Shown here in pieces: positions 7,102 through 10,180 of a DNA stretch of 10,180 nt. The stretch is taken from the NCBI GenBank assembly GCA_945885485.1, contig CAMCYT010000081.1:1-10180 (forward strand), written 5' to 3'. A model generated the notes under the pieces. That model was not told the origin of the DNA. It did no database searches and saw nothing but the letters and a program-made list of their open reading frames with translations. A program made the translations under genes and the position numbers. Source of the stretch: Prosthecobacter debontii. Lineage in GTDB: Bacteria > Verrucomicrobiota > Verrucomicrobiia > Verrucomicrobiales > Akkermansiaceae. Position 1 is the stretch's first letter. Each line of letters starts with the position of its first letter.

Positions 7102-7175
7102 GCGGGCATAGCTTAGTGGTAAAGCGCTATCCTTCCAAGTTAGACATGCGGGTTCGATTCCCGCTGCCCGCTCCA
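7102..7175 (+). tRNA. tRNA-Gly (anticodon UCC)
   Basis: The cloverleaf closes fully. The acceptor arm is GCGGGCA (7102-7108) with TGCCCGC (7165-7171), followed by discriminator T and an encoded CCA (7173-7175). The D stem is GCTT/AAGC (7111-7114, 7122-7125) with the GG pair in the loop. The anticodon loop CTTCCAA (7132-7138) carries TCC at 7134-7136, which reads GGA and GGG. The T stem is GCGGG/CCCGC with loop TTCGATT. The anticodon stem CTATC/GTTAG has a T-T mismatch at standard position 30:40. All other pairs are standard, so the gene looks functional. Confidence 0.97.
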
Positions 7176-7219
7176 TTTACAATATTCTAAAAAAATCACC
7201 AAACTCTGTCCTAAAAATT

Positions 7220-7654
7220 ATGAAAACGTTTCTTAAACTCATCGCCGCCGTCTTCGTATTCGGCTTCGCATCGGCCAATGCCGCATTTACTGCAGAGCAA
7301 AAAGCAGCGGCTATCAAAGCAGTGACCGACGCCATCGCTACGGGTGATGAGGAAGCGATTAAGGCTGCAGTTAGTACGCAGATTGGATCCTTTCCCGAAT
7401 TAGCGGGTGCTATCGTCGCTGCCGGGTTGAACGCACCTGGTTCTAATAGTGCAATACAAAATCTTTTAGTTCAAGTTGCAAGTTGGACTGCTCCAGGTCA
7501 GTTAAGCGCTATCGAAGCTGGAATTAGTCAAAGTGGTTTAAGCGCATCAACTATTGCTAATCTAAAAGGTGTTGCAGTTCGGGTTGCTGGCATTGCGAAC
7601 GCTGCGGGTGCAACTGGTGTGCGTGCTTCTCTTCCACCAATTACCGCATCCTAG
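7220..7654 (+). CDS. Small secreted alanine-rich protein of unknown function
   Basis: I do not recognise a family. The 144 residues begin with a clear signal peptide: Lys2 and Lys6, a hydrophobic core (7-17), and 'ASANA' before a likely cut between Ala21 and Ala22. The mature part, about 123 residues, is rich in Ala, Gly and Ser, has no Cys and only one Trp. It opens with a probable amphipathic helix ('FTAEQKAAAIKAVTDAIA') and continues with more helical, repeat-like segments ('EEAIKAAVSTQIG', 'LAGAIVAAG', 'LKGVAVRVAGIANAAGA'). There is no lipobox, membrane anchor or PEP-CTERM-like tail. It lies 58 bases before the beta-barrel gene with no terminator between, so the two are probably expressed together. 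That makes a periplasmic or surface role in polymer export or attachment plausible but unproven. No Shine-Dalgarno precedes the ATG, and the tRNA gene ends 44 bases upstream. Confidence 0.8.
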   Translation: MKTFLKLIAAVFVFGFASANAAFTAEQKAAAIKAVTDAIATGDEEAIKAAVSTQIGSFPELAGAIVAAGLNAPGSNSAIQNLLVQVASWTAPGQLSAIEAGISQSGLSASTIANLKGVAVRVAGIANAAGATGVRASLPPITAS

Positions 7655-7712
7655 TATTTTAAACAATTTCTAAGACTCTATTTACTATTCCCCCAAATTT
7701 ATTTAACAATTC

Positions 7713-8933
7713 ATGAAATTATCTTACACCATCAGCTTACTATCTATCTTGGCTGCTTTTTCTGCGCAAGGCAAGGGACTCTACTACTTTCCTAACGATT
7801 CCGAAGAAAGCTTGCCTATCAAGTGGGGAGTTGGCATGAATACGATCTGGGATGATAATACGACTCCCGCGACATTATCTCCGGATGATGAAACTTTTTC
7901 GGTCAACTCATACGTTGATATGAAATATATTAGCGGCTCTCCTCAAACTGTCTGGGATGTTTACGCGAAACTCGGGGTTCTCTATTATTTGGATGAGCCT
8001 GTGGCTGCAGGTTCGGATGACGCTTACGGTCAAATGCAGCTCGGTGTGAATCTCACCCACAGCTTTGATGAAAGACTTCGTTTGGTTAGCAGCAACTACG
8101 TTTCGTATGAGTTGGAGCCAGATTATTCCTATGGAGTTGCAACCAACCGCCAAGCCAGTGAATACATTTATTGGGACATCAATAACTCCCTTGGCTATCG
8201 CTGGTCCGAAAGACTTGCAACTAACACGGGTCTGCAGGTCACCATGCTGGATTACGCTAATACTCCTGATGCGGATCGCTTAACATGGACGCTCCACAAT
8301 CAATTCAGATACGTGCTTTCAGCGCAAACCGTTGGAACAACATCGATTCGTTATGCTCAAACTACAGCTGACGGGAATGCAAGCGACTCAACCGATACCT
8401 ACTTGTTACTCGGAGCCGAGCATCGCTTTACTCCAAATACCATTTTGATTGGTAATGCCGGGGCACAGATTCGCCAAGTCGATAGTGTAGACGGTAACGA
8501 CACTACCACCCCATACATGGAGCTCACACTTCGCACTCAAGTAAACGAGCAATTCACTGTCAGTGCCTTTCTTCGCTACGGCGCGGAAGTTTACGACACA
8601 GTGGTGAGTTTGCCTGCCTTGGCTGAGTTCGATAGCCGTTTAACACTTCGCGTTGGAACCCAAGCTAACTACCGAGTTTCTCAGAAATTGGCTCTCTTCA
8701 GCGATATCAACTTTATCAGCACATCTTATGAAGAAGGTCGCACGGTTCCCGGTGGTTCCTCAGTTGGTGACCGTGAAGAGACGCTGTTTAATGCCAATAT
8801 CGGTGCCACTCTCGAAATTACCGAGTATTTGGACGGAACTATATCCTATAACTTTACAAATGCTGATTCCGATATTCCGAATCGTAGTTATGATCGCAAT
8901 CGCATCAGTGTCGGACTCAAAGCAAATTTTTAA
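7713..8933 (+). CDS. Outer-membrane beta-barrel protein (OMP_b-brl_2-like), exopolysaccharide-locus type
   Basis: The protein has 406 residues. A signal peptide (hydrophobic 6-16, cut near 18-20) is followed by alternating strands with aromatic girdle residues through the whole length, for example 'TWTLHNQFRYVLSAQTVG', 'YMELTLRTQVNEQFTVSA' and 'RLTLRVGTQANYRVSQ'. It ends 'YDRNRISVGLKANF', the strand with a terminal Phe that the BAM machinery recognises. The short turns rich in Asp and Asn fit a barrel. It most resembles the putative beta-barrel porin 2 family, whose members often sit beside exopolysaccharide genes. A Wzz-type gene just downstream supports a part in exopolysaccharide export or anchoring. 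A general porin remains possible, since family assignment for such barrels is loose. No Shine-Dalgarno is visible. A strong terminator follows 42 bases after the stop. Confidence 0.82.
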   Translation: MKLSYTISLLSILAAFSAQGKGLYYFPNDSEESLPIKWGVGMNTIWDDNTTPATLSPDDETFSVNSYVDMKYISGSPQTVWDVYAKLGVLYYLDEPVAAGSDDAYGQMQLGVNLTHSFDERLRLVSSNYVSYELEPDYSYGVATNRQASEYIYWDINNSLGYRWSERLATNTGLQVTMLDYANTPDADRLTWTLHNQFRYVLSAQTVGTTSIRYAQTTADGNASDSTDTYLLLGAEHRFTPNTILIGNAGAQIRQVDSVDGNDTTTPYMELTLRTQVNEQFTVSAFLRYGAEVYDTVVSLPALAEFDSRLTLRVGTQANYRVSQKLALFSDINFISTSYEEGRTVPGGSSVGDREETLFNANIGATLEITEYLDGTISYNFTNADSDIPNRSYDRNRISVGLKANF

Positions 8934-8975
8934 TTTTTGATATTTGGTTAGGTGATATGCCAACCTTAAAATTTT

Positions 8976-9011
8976 AAGCTCTTGCAATAACAATACTTGC
9001 AAGAGCTTTTT
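8976..9011 (+). terminator. Strong Rho-independent terminator after the beta-barrel gene
   Basis: AAGCTCTTGCAA (8976-8987) pairs perfectly with TTGCAAGAGCTT (8997-9008) around a nine-base loop, and T continues to 9011. A smaller hairpin (GGTTaGG 8946-8952 with CCAACC 8960-8965) lies just before it. The pair closes the barrel unit, so the next gene needs its own promoter or read-through. Confidence 0.87.
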
Positions 9012-9039
9012 GTTCGGATTAAATTTTCTTATATCCCTC

Positions 9040-9045
9040 TATTAT
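9040..9045 (+). promoter_or_regulatory. Possible -10 box (TATTAT) for the Wzz-type gene
   Basis: TATTAT is five of six to consensus and ends 14 bases before the ATG at 9060. No good -35 is seen at the usual distance. Its place between a strong terminator and the next gene is the main reason to list it. Confidence 0.25.
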
Positions 9046-9059
9046 CTCTGACTAACTTA

Positions 9060-10180
9060 ATGAATCTCTCAGAACAGCAAAACGAAGCTTCCCTTCATGC
9101 CATTGATTACTGGCAGGTAATTAAAAACCGTTACGGAATTATTCTCCTCACGCTTGCGCTCGTTTTCATGACAGCATCAGTCATCACGTATGTAATGCCT
9201 GAGAAATATGAGAGTACAGCTCTAATTCAGGTTAAGCCACGAGGCAAAGCCTTCGAGTCTCTAGATGGCGGGATGAGTAATCGAATGGCAATCATGACAC
9301 CTCAGTTTTTTGGAAATGAGTATGAGGTCATCAAGAGTACGAACTCACTGAATCGAGTAATCAAGAAGCTTGAGCTTGCCAATAAATGGGAAGTAAGGCC
9401 TGAACAGGCTCTACCCATGCTTAAAGGTATCGTCAGGACTGAAAATAAACGGGGGACAGATTTAATTTCCATCACGGCTCGGCACACAGATAAAGAAAAC
9501 GCGAGGGATATAGCGGTAGAGGTTGCAGAGGCCTATAAAGATTATCGCTCTGAACTCGAAAATGAATCCCTAAATAAAGGGATTAATGAATTGGACAGGG
9601 CTGTTAAGATTCAAGAGGAAGAGACCCAAGAAGCATACAAAGAACTAACGACGTTAAGCCGTGTCAACGATCTCATCTATTATGCAGATCGAACCACATC
9701 AAATCAGAGTGGATTAAATCAAGATGATGTCGCTATTTTTGCGCTTAAAGAATTCACTCAACTTGAGAGTGAGGTGTCAAAAATAGAATCGCAAATTAAG
9801 AGTATAGAGCAATTAGATGCGGAGGAATTGTTAGTTTATGTATCGGGCTTGGATATTCCCGATAATGTCATTAGGATTTTGTACCCAGATTATCTCAAAA
9901 TAAGGCGCGATATTGATGGTCTTAAAGCGAATGGATATGGAAACAAGCATCCCACAATTCTTGCCAGCGAGCAGGTGTTGAATTCCATGAAAGTACAGTT
10001 GGATGAAGGTGTTGTTAATTTGCGCACGAGACAACAAGGAACACTTGATATGACCAAAGAACGTCTTGCGAAGACTAAACTAAAAAAAGACGAAACCAAA
10101 AAAGAAGCTCTTGAACGCAGTATTGATACTCGGGAGTTTCAAGAGGCGAAAAGAAATTTCGAGCAGAAGCAAGACGTGCT
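9060..10180 (+). CDS. Wzz/GumC-family polysaccharide co-polymerase, 3'-partial
   Basis: The frame runs from ATG 9060 to the window edge without a stop (373 full codons). The N-terminus 'AIDYWQVIKNRYGIILL' leads into one membrane helix (about 25-46), then 'PEKYESTALIQVKP' (47-60), the standard opening of the Wzz domain. A long periplasmic part follows, with predicted coiled coils near 170-200, 230-255 and 305-373. 'GYGNKHPTIL' (292-301) matches the conserved KHP motif of GumC-like proteins. Such inner-membrane proteins control chain length and export of exopolysaccharide or capsule. Many carry a second membrane helix and a C-terminal tyrosine kinase with Walker motifs; whether this one does is outside the window. 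No Shine-Dalgarno is present. It is separated from the beta-barrel gene by a terminator, but the two would work together at the inner and outer membranes. Confidence 0.9.
   Translation, partial: MNLSEQQNEASLHAIDYWQVIKNRYGIILLTLALVFMTASVITYVMPEKYESTALIQVKPRGKAFESLDGGMSNRMAIMTPQFFGNEYEVIKSTNSLNRVIKKLELANKWEVRPEQALPMLKGIVRTENKRGTDLISITARHTDKENARDIAVEVAEAYKDYRSELENESLNKGINELDRAVKIQEEETQEAYKELTTLSRVNDLIYYADRTTSNQSGLNQDDVAIFALKEFTQLESEVSKIESQIKSIEQLDAEELLVYVSGLDIPDNVIRILYPDYLKIRRDIDGLKANGYGNKHPTILASEQVLNSMKVQLDEGVVNLRTRQQGTLDMTKERLAKTKLKKDETKKEALERSIDTREFQEAKRNFEQKQDV

Noticed and set aside
1..10180. Insertion sequence, phage or defence system
   Set aside because: No transposase, integrase, nuclease, toxin-antitoxin or reverse-transcriptase motifs appear in any credible frame.

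Overview
The window most resembles a chromosomal segment of a Verrucomicrobiota-type bacterium. This is inference from family content, not a taxonomic assignment. The pointers are a very large DUF6288-type protein (a family I know mainly from Planctomycetes and Verrucomicrobia), a 34-residue AURKAIP1/COX24-type (bS22/mS38-like) ribosomal peptide, spaced CACGAAA repeats between genes, and almost no Shine-Dalgarno sequences ahead of the genes. All genes lie on the + strand.

Layout. (1) 1-3439: the 3' part of a giant envelope-type protein with a PDZ-like segment, an alpha-toroid-like DUF6288 region, HEAT-like helices and a beta-rich tail; its N-terminus is outside the window. (2) 3525-4092: a decayed DUF1003 membrane-protein gene with a one-base frameshift and two adjacent in-frame stop codons. 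(3) 4144-5155: hisG (long form, with regulatory domain), preceded by a terminator-like hairpin, then the tiny bS22-like gene, closed by a strong intrinsic terminator at 5194-5239. (4) 5240-5420: a gene-free spacer with CACGAAA-type repeats in inverted orientation. (5) 5421-6980: a two-gene unit of an RluA-family RNA pseudouridine synthase and a Nif3/DUF34 metal protein, 9 bases apart. (6) 7102-7175: tRNA-Gly(UCC) with encoded CCA. (7) 7220-10180: a surface or exopolysaccharide module of a small secreted alanine-rich protein of unknown function, an outer-membrane beta-barrel protein and, after a strong terminator, a Wzz/GumC-type polysaccharide co-polymerase that runs off the right edge.

How they fit together. 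The central genes are housekeeping: histidine biosynthesis, ribosome, RNA modification and tRNA. They sit in several short transcription units. From the tRNA onward the content changes to envelope and export functions. The beta-barrel followed by a Wzz-type protein is the usual outer/inner-membrane pairing at the start of an exopolysaccharide locus, so more polymer genes should lie to the right.

I found no CRISPR array, transposase, phage gene or obvious new defence system. The points most worth checking are the degraded DUF1003 gene, the bS22-like micro-gene with a -10-like box almost touching its start codon, the hairpin before hisG, and the unidentified secreted protein paired with the barrel.
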